From positions 36,258,665 to 36,322,664 of the forward strand of contig NC_053112.1 of assembly GCF_010015445.1 (NCBI RefSeq): DNA of 64,000 bases, in the 5' to 3' direction. This stretch comes from Perca fluviatilis. Taxonomy: Eukaryota > Chordata > Actinopteri > Perciformes > Percidae. Positions 28,255 to 39,839 of the stretch are shown in pieces (the first letter of the stretch is position 1; each line of letters begins with the position of its first letter). A program made the translations under genes and the position numbers. The notes under the pieces were generated by a model. That model ran no database searches, was not told the DNA's origin, and saw only the letters and a program-made list of their open reading frames with translations.

Positions 28255-29345
28255 TTCATTTCATTAGGAAATGTAGGGCCAAGGAGGAGGTGCAGAAAGT
28301 GATGGGAAGACTGCAACATCAACAAGTTGTGGGCATGGTACAGACAGGGCAGGCAGGCCTCGGATTTTTACGATCCACCCATCCTATGGTCCAAGGCAAG
28401 TAGGAAGGAGAGGAAGGATCTTGTTGTCGCAGAGGTCACCAGGATTGAGGAGGAGGAGCTCAGAGTGAGGTCTGTCAGGCTGTAAAACAGCACTGACACA
28501 GGGTCGGCTCAGATGGCGGCACGACCAAGTGCTCAGGAAGCTGGCAGAGGTGCTGGAGAAAAGTCAGCAGGAAGCAAACATCCAGAGTCCATCAGAGAGC
28601 CGATGCAGGATCCACTTCCTCAGGCAGGCGGAACCCGCAAGGCATACCAGCAAGAGACCACCCGCCAAGCTATTAACACCGGGGGCGGTGTGGAAGATGG
28701 AAGTGGACCTGGTTAAGCAGCTCCAGTTCCCACAGGAGATATGCAGCACCACCTTAAGACCAGACGTGGTGCTGTGGTCTGCAGCTGTGAAGTCAGCAAT
28801 ACTGATCGAGCTGACAGTGCCATGGGAGGAGGGTCTGGAAGCAGCCTACGAGAGAAAGAAGGCGAAGTGTGCAGATCTGGTCGCGGAGTGCAGAGAAAGT
28901 GGATGGAGTGTGAGGCTGTACCCGGTGGAGGTGGGAGCCAGAGGCTTTGTGGGCAGATCAACATCACGTCTGCTCAAGGACCTGGGACTACGTGGAGCCA
29001 CACTGAGCAGATCCACTAAAGAGCTCGCTGAGGAAACTGAGAAAGCAAGCCACTGGCTCTGGCTGAAACGACAAGACAAGACTTGGGGAGTAACATCTAA
29101 TTAGGTTTTGCTGAAGGGGGTGTCAGGGAGACGTCCCTGTTCACTGCCCCCGCCACCAGGAGATGTTCTGGGCTAAGGGGCGAAACGTCAATGAGCGGTG
29201 GTCCCCAGCTGAAGACCCTGCAGCAAAACCTTGCGGTATGCGGTCAGGTTTAGGCCTGCCTCAGGGAAGAGGACGCCCCTGCCATGCATAGTCCACCACA
29301 GGCACCGTTGGAGGTGCGACAGGCCAAAAGCCCAGCAGAAAGAAC
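28255..29345 (+). pseudogene. Remnant of an RLE-type non-LTR retrotransposon (endonuclease end plus 3' UTR)
   Basis: An open frame at 28529-29104 (191 codons) has RPDVVLWSAAVKSAILIELT followed by VPWEEGLEAAYERKKAKCAD and YPVEVGARGF, the C-terminal restriction-like endonuclease signature found in R2/NeSL-like elements and many fish 'hypothetical' ORFs. Coding similarity continues upstream to about 28255 in other frames (VQTGQAGLGF, KDLVVAEVTRIEEEELR), showing frameshifts. The reverse transcriptase is missing, so the copy is 5'-truncated and dead. Bases 29105-29345 look like its 3' UTR. Confidence 0.7.
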
Positions 29346-29567
29346 ACCTTGCTGTAATGAATGAACATTATTTGAATGTTTTTTCACCCAACCCAACCTC
29401 ACTAAATCTACTGTGACTGAATAGAAAAATGTTGAGGCTAAGAGTGCAATTCATGTAAAACAGAGGTTGGTGAAGACAACAAATACAAATAGTTATTGTC
29501 AATTCCTTAGCAAATTAGATCTAACAGAACCAGGCTTAAACATGTCGTGTAAGGTTTAATTTATACA

Positions 29568-31314
29568 TTTATTTTGATCACAGCTGTACAGGAATGCATC
29601 ATCACAGCAGAAACACAACCTTAACCCAACCATGGCACAACAGCCGTCACAACACATCCAGAACTCAACCATAAATTTATGTACAGGCTCAATCAGCTCA
29701 CCACAATTCTCAAGTCTATAATTATCATCATTATTTTTATTCACATAGAACCATCTGTCTCTCAAATATATCTTTGTTTTCAAAGAGCATAAAAATACAA
29801 TTGGACTCTTCATTGGGATGAACACTGGTGGTTGATCCACCGTCTGGCCTACGTGGGGGACCACTGAAAACTGGGGAGCCGAGGAGGAGCAGAGCAAATT
29901 TATTACAGCTTACAGGGGGGAGGGGTGGGGGTGGGGGTGGGGGGCTTATACGGGCTCATACAAGGTTTCTCAATGGTTGCAGGAGGACTGCAGACAGGTT
30001 GATGGATTCAGGGGGATCGTATAGGACTCTACCTATGAGCTACTAGGAGCGAGGGTTTGTAAGAAAAAACATTAACATGTTGGAGTGGAAAACAAGAAAA
30101 AACAACAAATAATTTTGAATATATAAAAGAACACTACCAAGGCACAGAGAGATGCAGACTTAACAAAACGGACACAGAAGGAGACAAAAAGGGCGGGGAG
30201 AGACAAGATGGAAGGTGGACAGATTAGAGGCAGTTTCACTAACCAACACTAGAGAGAGCTCTAACAGCTCAAATACCCAGGTATATTATAAACTATGTAT
30301 GTAACTGGATGTACTATATAAAGCATTGAAATATAGGATTATCTTTTAAAAACACTGTTCACTGCAGCAGGACAAAGGGATACACCGCATGAGTGTGCTT
30401 CTATATATGTGTCTTTGCATGTAAATGTGTAAGTGTGTATGCAAATGTGTAAATTCATTTCCAAGCAAGCCTCCATAGATGGAGCTAAACACCAACAAAG
30501 CGGAACACCAGCGAGATTAAAACCAATGTAATGTAATGTGTGTGTGTGTGTGTGTGTGTGTTTGTGTGCGAGTGTCTCAAAATTCATGGACACACATCTA
30601 TATTGTCATTCTGATCGTTAGAATAGCTACTGTACGAGTGGGAGGACATTGACATGAGCATCAGCAGGGACTACACACACTCGTAACGACAACAACGGCA
30701 GCAACAATAATAACAACAACAGTAACAACAACAACAATATGAAGAGAGACAACACACAGGTCAGGAAGTCCGGCTAACCGCAATCCTCCACTCATACAGA
30801 AGAGAAATAGAGGCTACGATTCATCGGGAAAAATGCATCCTTTTGACATCGCAGGAGTGGGACAGACTCAGAAAGCGGCCTGTCTCTCCATGTGCTTTTA
30901 AAAACTCTCTCTGGTATCTCATCTGTATGCATCTTGTCTATCTATCTATCTAGCTATCTATCTGTCTGCCTGTCTGTCTGTTTATCAGTCAGTTTATGTG
31001 CTTTTTTTTGTTGTTGCAAGCAATATGCTTATCTGTCTGCCTCCCTGTCTGTCTGACTGAGTTAGCATCTCTGTCAGAGTCTGTAGAGATAAAAGGATGA
31101 GGAAAATGATTGTGCTTCTGGTTCCACACAGCCGTCTGAGGCTGGGCGGCGGCGACAACTCGCTGGGGCTGCAGAGGTCAGAGGTTGTGTGGGAGCGGCC
31201 TCCTCGCATTGGTAGGCGTACTAGAGCTACTGCGCCAGACGAAGAGGACGCCCTCCTCGGTATACTGTACAAGGCTACATGAGAAGCGCTCACGCAAGAG
31301 GGACACATGCTCAA

Positions 31315-31345
<31 letters not shown>

Positions 31346-31463
31346 CACACACTCTCAGAGCGCCAGCGTCGAGCCTTGGGAGAGTTTTCTTAATACACCT
31401 ACACATGAGGGGGGGGGGCTGGGGGTGGGGAGGCCTTGTTGGAGATGAGACGTGGGCGGGAGA
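29568..31463 (-). other. caskin1: caskin1 3' UTR
   Basis: About 1.9 kb from the stop to an AATAAA signal at 29573-29568 on the minus strand. It contains a (CA)n run (30536-30560 as GT on plus), a (TCTA/TCTG)n tract near 30937-30980, a C-rich tract on the transcript (29919-29944; G-runs on plus) and another near 31409-31430. Long 3' UTRs are usual for neuronal scaffold genes. The end is predicted, not proven. Confidence 0.55.
30536..30560. repeat. (TG)n microsatellite in the caskin1 3' UTR
   Basis: About 12 TG units, followed by TTTGTGTGCGAGTGTC; (CA)n in the transcript. Confidence 0.8.
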
Positions 31464-34400
31464 TCAGTCAAGCATCGCATCCAGCTGGTCTGCCAAGTCG
31501 TCAAACATGGTGCCGATGTCGTCCAAGATGGAGACTGTGGACTTTTTGCTAGAAAGAGAGCTGGGAGATGGATAGCAAAAGAAGGAAGAGTTTAGCTGAT
31601 AGTGAGGCAGACACAGCACAGTCACGGTAATAGTTTAGAGCTGGTTTTGGAGCCCCCCCCCCCCCACTGTTACTTAGCATTTTATGGATCTCTTAATGAT
31701 TCATGATAACCCCAATGTTCCTCAACATAAATACAACATTATCTAAGTTGTTATGTGGATCTTGTTAGCAAACCGTTGCTTTCAGCAGTTATGGAGCAAC
31801 ATTAGCATTCATTTGCAGTCATGTTTCTGGCCACCTGGCAAATATAAGTCAAATAACCACACTCTTTTAGATCTGCTTTTGGTCTCTACCAGCCCCTGAG
31901 GGAAATATCTTGCTCTTAAGCAGCTTAATGCTTCACTATGTTCCCCAGCTGGTTTGATAATTTTGTCTGTCTGTTATTTGGTGCTGGGCGGGTATAGTGT
32001 ACGGTGAGCTTTTAAGGTGCTTACACACCAACCAGACGGCCGACCCTCGGCAGAAAAGCCAGTGGAAATGATCAATCGCGTCCTCAAGGTCCAAAAACAG
32101 AAATCAGAACACACTGAGGCGACACCGACTTGAGAAACGTAATACGCCTCCATAACAGCAGACGGCGCTACTCGGTATTGTTGCCCAAGAAATGAAAACC
32201 AGCAGCTGATTGGACGAATGCGTCACATGGGTTTGTTTTCTCCGGAAATTCAAAGCCAGACTGTCATGTCACCGTTCAGAATACGATCTCATGTTGTACT
32301 AAAATAGTTTACTGAAACATGTTTCTGAAAACATTGTAAGTGAGAAATAGGCCATGCGGTTCCTGAATCTGTCTTCATTTCAGATCAACAAAGGTCAGTT
32401 TAAAAGATTTTAGTCCTAGTGTGTCCACACCTTTAGAGCTTTGAAGCTAAAAACATCTGCCTGTTGCATGAACGACGGAAAAATTAAACCACTTCACATG
32501 AAATCAAAACCCCCTTTTTGATTTTAGTCATGGTCTTCATCACAAGTCCTACTGCCGCTGCTTCACATTAGAAACATGAGTGTTAAGCAGACACAGGAAA
32601 TGCAATGTGTTTGTTTGATTGTGCTGTAAACGGACCCCCCGTTGCTCTTCTGTTGTATTTCTGAGAAATTAGCTGCTCAAAGTATATTAACCCTTGTGTT
32701 GTCCTTCGGGTCCCAGTGACCCGAAGGACAACACAAGGGTTATGTACTTCCGTTTACTTTGTTGAGAATTGCTCTCTAAACAAGGGTTAATACAGCACCT
32801 TAGTTCTTGTTTGTACAGCATTTTGGTCAGCTTAAACTGTTTAAATGTGTTCTAGAAATAAACTTTACTTACTTACTTTACAAGAAACAGGGTTTAGAGA
32901 GCAATTCTCAACAAAGTAAAGGGAAGTACATCATCCTTGTGTGGTCCTTCGGGTCACTGGGACCCGAAGGACCACACAAGGGTTAAAACAGCCTTGCTGT
33001 TACCACAGTAATCAAGGGTTTGGCCAAATTAACCAAGTTTACGTCATGGCAATCGGTTATAAATACCCCATCGGCCAACCCTGTTTTGACGTAAGACTTT
33101 AAATACTACAGTACACATCAGCCCTAGCAACCGTTGCTATGGCACAGAGGGCCAGCCAGAGGCTCAGAGCGGTGGAACATTTAGAACAGTTCGTCGTTTC
33201 AAATGGGAACAAAACACTGCACTACTGACCCAGAATTAGAAAGTGATTTATAACGCTGGATGTTTTTCAGGGTTCTACAAAGTGTAAACTTTAGATTCAG
33301 CTGCATTAACCTCAGTGAATGATTTGTGGGCGCTGTAATGGGCTTCTCTCATTCAAGGAACACTGCAACATTTGAAAAAAATATGCTTAATTCACTTTCT
33401 TACTGAGATGAGGGTTAAAATAGTTGTGTGTAAGCACAGGTTTTGGTAGAGGTCTCTTTTCTTGCCATTGTCACTGAATCACAGCTGTATTTCCCCCGAA
33501 CAACAGTTATAGTAGGGGACTCTCCTGAAACCACAAATTCTTGTTTTACACTTCTGCTTTAAAGGTTATATTTGTCACATCCACAAACAATATGTGTTAC
33601 GAAATGCAAAGTGGCATACTCATGACGGCCCACCTAATAGACAGTGTGAAAAAAGAAATAGAAATGATAGCAATTCTAAGACAAAAAAATAGAAATTGAT
33701 GTGAAATGTACATACCAGAAACTATACAATGAAATTGTATCGGCTACACGGGTGCAAATGCAAATGTGCAGGGCAATGCATGGATAGAATGTGTAAATTA
33801 ATGAGTTTTTCAGTTGTTAGTAATTGTAGCTACAGGCTGCCCCCACACACTTTTAGTCATTATGTTAAGCTAGACTAACCACGTCCTGACATTAGAGTGG
33901 TATCGATCTTCTCATTTCCAACTCGGAAAGTGAATAGGCATATTTCCCAAAATGTTGTAATATTTCATTAAGATGTTATGGAGTATTATGTCAATCCAAG
34001 CCTTGGATGCAGAGGTGTCAAGTAACGGAGTACAAATACTTCGTTACCTTACTTAAGTAGAAATTTTGGGTATCTATACTTTACTGGAGTAATTATTTTA
34101 CAGCAGACTTTTTACTTCTACTCATTACATTTTCACGCAATTATCTGTACTTTCTACTCCTTACCTTTTAAAAATAGCCTCCTTACTCCTATTTCAGTTC
34201 GGCTTGTTTTCATTCCGACTTGTCATCGTTCAGAAAAACACACACAAAAAAAAAAACTATCCAGATAAATCGCGGCATCCAGACAGAGTGAATTTGATTT
34301 TGGTTGGATGAGAAGTATAAACTACGGTGGCCGGGAAGTGCAATGCAACATTACAAAGAATGAAACACTTTTACAAAGCTCGAGACAAATTTACATTTTG

Positions 34401-37400
34401 GAAAACAAATTTACATTTTGGAAAACAAATTTACATTTTGGAAAACAAAATAACATTTTAGAAAACAAATTTACATTTTGGAAAACAAAATAACATTTTA
34501 GAAAACAAATTTACATTTTGGAAAACAAAATAACATTTTCGAAAACAAATTTACGTTTTAGAAAACAAATTTACATTTTGGAAAACAAAATAACATTTTC
34601 GAAAACAAATTTACGTTTTAGAAAACAAATTTACATTGAAAAAAAAAATAACATTTTAGAAAACAAATTTACATTTTAGAAAACAAATTTACATTTTAGA
34701 AAACAAATTAACAAGATGCAAAACACTTTTACCAGTCCCGAAACAAATTTACAAATGACAGATTCTTCACGGAAAGGGAATGTACCACATACCGGAAGTG
34801 ATGAGGTGTTGTTGGTGAGCGCAGTCAATTTGTGTTGTTGTGAGTGAGTATATGGCGTGAATGAAGTTTATGGTGACTTTACGTGTGGTCGGTGTTTGGA
34901 GTTTTTATATGACGCGGACCTGACGGAAACATTGGAAAAACAGGGAACGTATCGACAGCCGCGGCCGGATCGAAGCTACAGCAGGGGGGCAGCTGAGTCC
35001 GTCTGCAGCTGCAGGACCTGGAGCTCACTGCCCATTCCTGGGAGCCAAAACCGACACCACGCAGCTGGAGACCCAGGCCGTATTGCTGGGCCCGCTGGAG
35101 GGAAGGGAAGCCCGGGAGAATCAGATCCAGGACTAAACGGAGCGGACTGTCACAGCCTGCTGAAGTTTAAATCACAGGTTTCCTAAAAGGGAGTCTGGCG
35201 GGACTCGGACTGTGGACGACGAAACACGACTTAAAGTCTCGTTAAATAAATAAATACATGCAGAAATAAATGAATCATTAGTGGGGGAGTGAGCCTGGAC
35301 ATTTCAGTCTTTTTAAACTTCACTTTGAAGCAGAACCTCTTAGTTCAGAAGGGTGAAGTTTCCGTTTGTACTCATATCTGTGAACTGATTATAATAAATA
35401 TTCTTTGTATTAACACATTAATTAGTCTCTTTGTCTTTTTGTTTAAAAAAACTAGAACATCGCATGATATTTTGACGATTTATAGTGATTTTATTTCCGT
35501 TAGACCTTTGCCTACATTGACGCTGATGCATTAAGGACGGCCCATAGACAGTATATAAGGCAGTGCCTCCCCTGTTCCAAGATGGCGGCTCTATTGACGC
35601 ATTCGATCCATAACTGCCGTAGTCATGGCGACATGTATACAAAACCTCATCACTTCCGGTATGTGGTACATTCCCTTTCCGTGAAGAATCTGTCATTTGT
35701 AAATTTGTTTCGGGACTGGTAAAAGTGTTTTGCATCTTGTTAATTTGTTTTCGAAAATGTAAATTTGTTTTCTAAAATGTTATTTTGTTTTCCAAAATGT
35801 AAATTTGTTTTCTAAAATGTAAATTTGTTTTCGAAAATGTTATTTTGTTTTCCAAAATGTTATTTTGTTTTCCAAAATGTAAATTTGTTTTCCAAAATGT
35901 TATTTTGTTTTCCAAAATGTAAATTTGTTTTCCAAAATGTAAAAGTGTTTCATTCTTTGTAATGTTGCATTGCACTTCCCGGCCACCGTAATAAACAGAT
36001 ACCATTCCAACACCCTATTGGTTTGTACGCGATCCATCGCATCTGCACAGACCCGGTGCTAATACGGCACCGGTGCCTTAACGACCGTTATCTACTAGAC
36101 CAAATAGCAACGCGGATTTCGGTGCCTTATTTAGGTGCCACTTAAATGACTGTGCTTCTCTCTGATGCTCCGAAAACAGACGTTAGAGGGAACTGAAACA
36201 TCGCCGCACGGGACGCTAGTTAACGCTACACTCGACAGCAGGTAACGTTAGCCTACCATTAGCTAGCAGCTGGAGTAAACACGGTTAAAATGCTGACAGC
36301 TAAACGGTGTAAAAATGTGTCTGTGTTTCACTGGAGAGGATTCTAACACCAGACTGTAGCTGCTGTTTTCTGAAAAACACAGAAGAGATGTGTCACCTTT
36401 TTCAGGCCTTCTGAGTTTGCACGTATGATTTTAATATAACATTATTATAGTCATTATGGCCTTTAGAAAATATTTTTTTTGTGGAGGTGGGGTAGTGCAC
36501 TATTAGGCCTCTGTGGGGCGGGCTAAGCGTTTGTCCTTTTTGGCATTTTTACATTACTTACATTACTTTTACCTTTATAATTTAAATAGTTTTGAAACCA
36601 GTACTTTTACACTTTTACTTGAGTAAAAAGCTTGAGTTGATACTTCAACTTCTACAGAAGTCTTTTCAAACCCTAGTATCTATACTTCTACTTGAGTAAT
36701 GAATGTGAATACTTTTGACACCTCTGCTTGGATGTGATCCAACTGCCAGTCATCAAAACATTATCTATGCAGAAAATGCTTTTACTTCCCCAACACCCAT
36801 GCCTGAAACAAGACCTCCCACTTTGGAGCTCTACATTGTGTGAGGAGAAGATAATTTAAGCTTGGATCCTCTCTTCATCAATGTGGATGCCAGCAAGTGG
36901 TCCCGAGAGATTGTGGTTGGATATAAACGGTAAGTTCAAATGGCAAAATCGGATCATTAACTTCATAAAAACTCACTCATTTTGTGCGTCCTCCTCTTTG
37001 ATTTTATGTTCAACAGCTTGCACAGCTGCAGCCAAGGAGGCACTGGTCTCCTCCAAATGATGCTGCACTTCCTCTTGCTCCTCCTGCTCCACTTCCTCTA
37101 CTTGACTCGCCGGCTCCATCAGATTCCCCTTCTCTCCTCTCTTCCTCTCTTCCTCCTGCTCCTTGTGCCTCTTGTGCTCCCTCTCTCTCCTCTTTTCATC
37201 TTCCTCTCTCCTCCTCTCCTCTTCCTCCTCCAACTCCCGTCCTCCCAGCAGGTCGATGGAGAGGCCGGCGATGGAGGAGCGGGGAGGTTTGACAGGGTGT
37301 GGCGAGGGGGTGGAGGGACTCTGAGCCGGAGAGGGGGAAGTCAGAGGGAGTCCCGGAGAGAGGGAGGGAGCAGAGGGGGTGTCAGGAGCTGGAAGAGGGG

Positions 37401-39839
37401 CGGCAGAGAGCGGAGAGGTGGGTTTGGGGGCCGGGGTGGGGCTGGCTGCAGCCGGGCTGGTAGCAGCAGGACTCGGGCTCATGGCAGCTGAAGCCACTAT
37501 TGCTTTGCCTGGTTTAGGTGCTGTTGGAGGCCCACGGGGTTTCGGGGATACAGGAGGAGGTACACGCTTCGGCTCTGGTCAGAGGGAGTCGGAGAGAAAG
37601 CTGTCAGTTTTCTTACAGACTGGTATACTCACACATATTCAAGACAAGAAGGAGATTGGTACTGGATATCTAGCAAGATATCTATTATACGGATGAAGAT
37701 CATCTTTGGTCCAAATGTCACTGATAATTAAACATTTTAGGAGAGCTCTGATTATTACTTAGTTGGGCTATCAGTACAAAACCTTCAATTACTAACTTTT
37801 AGAGAACAACCTCGACGTTCCATGTTGCAATGTTGGTAGATCGTCTCGGGATCAGAAGAATCAGACGAAGAACTATCACGCATTTCTTTTGAGCATATCC
37901 TCGCTGTTGCTCAACATAGCAACATGGGAGTCTCCTCGATAAAAATACTGTAGGTTTATGTTATGATCTCAATTTCCCAAGGTGATGCCTTTTCATATTT
38001 GGCTTGTCTGAACAACAGTCCAAAACACAAAATATTCAGTTTACAATTATATATCGAACTGAGAAAAGCAGCAGAGCTACATATTTGTAAAGCTATTTAA
38101 CAATGACTTGCTTATCAAATAGTTGCAGGTTCCTTTTCTGTCAATTGACTAATTGACTAAACTCATTAAAAATGATTGCTTTAAAGCGCCTATGTAGTAG
38201 CAAAGACGCATACGATATAACTGCGACGTCCCAGATTTGACTCCAGCTGGTTTTTTTGTTTCATGTCATGCCCCTATCGCCCTGCATTTCCTATCTGTAT
38301 CTCTACTATTTCTATCAAATAGAGGCAAAATGCCAATACAATATAGACATTGAGGTCAATAATCCCATTACTTAACAACACAGTATCAACACCAGGACTC
38401 TGATGTAAAAGAACTAAAAGGCAACACAAACATCAATATCATCGGAACATTTGAATACTATAATCACCTTAAAAATCTACACATAGTGGCTTTAAAGTGC
38501 TATGTCTACTGAGGGACTACATATACATTAATACATACAGAAGCTAAACTCACTACACTAGATGCCAAATCATCAGTTTAGTGTGTAGCCCACATGTATG
38601 TGTATATCTCACCAGGGCTCTGAGCTGTCTCAGTATTATCGGGCCCCGGTATGGGGACCCTGCGAGTCGGGGTTGGTGGGTCAGCTTGTGTCTTCTTCAG
38701 GGTGACCGTGGATGGTTTGGGTGAGACCGGCGGCTTCAGAGACTTCCTAGCCTCCATCCACTCACAGCTCTCTTTGTTTGCCTCCGTCCTATCAGAGAGC
38801 TCAGACACAGGCCTCCGCCTCAGCACCACACTGCCGTTCTGCTGCGGCTCGCCTCCGTTTTTCCGGCTACCTGTTTGACTGCTGGGAGAGTCTGATTGGT
38901 TATTGCTTTGAATGACACTTTCTGTATTCTCAGACGTGCGTTGTCTCCTGCGTATGGTGTCAGAGCCAGTTTTCATGGTAACAGCATTGGTATCCATGGA
39001 TGCAGGCGCTTCAGAGTCTGTTGCCAGAGGACGCGGCCTCCTTCGAAGTGTCGCTGTGCCGTCTGTGAGTTCTGATGCTGAGGATACCACAGTCGAGCGG
39101 GGCCGCGGCTCTGGACGTTGCTGGGCTGGTTGCCGAGGTAACAGGTTGATCTGATCACCAAGGAGACTTTCTGTTCCACTGATGGTCCTGCGCCGACTTA
39201 AGACATCATCCTCCTCAGATCCAAGACCGCCTGCGCCTGCCTGCCGACGAAGTACAGGTGGACTCACCTGGAAGTCATATGATTGTTACACATGCACTTA
39301 ATAGACATTTTAAAATCTGATTCTCAAAGTCGAAACCAAACACAAAGACACACACACCTGTAGGTAGTTGGTGCTGCCTCCCAGATTCCTCGGCAGGGTT
39401 TTGGCTCCACCCACGATGGATGTCTCCAGCATAGCGGCGAGGCTGCGAACACTCCCAGAAGCCCCCTCTGATCTCTCCAGGCCCGCTGAGTCCTGAGATC
39501 TTAAAGCTGATCCCAGGCTGCCGCAGTCACTGGCTCGCCGCTCTCGATAGCTTGGCAGCCCGAGTAGCCCCTCCACCTGTCCCACTTCCTCCTCGTCACC
39601 CCCGGTAATGGAAGAACAGGACCGTTTAGGTGGTGTTGGGGGCCGACCTTTCCGACGGGGACGGAGAGTGACAGATGACTGGCTGCGGTTAACAGTGACA
39701 TCATTAGGGGTAGTATGTGCGGAGCTGCTGCGGCACACAGTGGCGTATCTAGAGTCTGATTCTGAGCCAATTAGACTGTGAGTTCTCCGTCGCTCTTCCT
39801 CCTCACTGGGCAGGCGGAGCAGCGGCACTGACGAATCTG
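31464..39839 (-). CDS. caskin1: caskin1 C-terminal basic/proline-rich region and conserved end
   Basis: Segments 39839-39358, 39267-38613, 37574-36977 and 31548-31464 (stop 31466-31464). They encode [19 protein letters not shown], repeated arginine-rich RRRP boxes, [34 protein letters not shown], a Glu/Arg-rich stretch ([14 protein letters not shown]), [19 protein letters not shown] and the final [20 protein letters not shown]. The start of the first segment is inferred: acceptor ATGGCAG|CAGATTCG keeps frame with the preceding exon, while the stronger-looking CCACCCAG|ATGGC does not. The last intron is about 5.4 kb. Confidence 0.88.

Larger units (their letters stand above)
34010..36726. mobile_element. 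2.7-kb hAT element with perfect 8-bp TSD, enclosing a foldback
   Basis: Ends CAGAGGTGTCAAGTAACG and GACACCTCTG are inverted, and exact CTTGGATG copies flank it at 34002-34009 and 36727-36734. Sub-terminal regions are rich in 'ACTTAAGTA' and 'TACTTGAGTAA' motifs typical of a very common fish hAT MITE. The interior holds a large second palindrome (34323-35990). No hAT transposase is recognised. Confidence 0.85.

Noticed and set aside
28513..29079. Several overlapping open frames on both strands in the retrotransposon remnant
   Set aside because: Only the plus-strand frame 28529-29104 shows family motifs; the others are shadows.
36982..37491. 169-codon plus-strand frame
   Set aside because: Exact antisense of caskin1's Glu/Arg- and Pro-rich exon 22; a mirror artefact.
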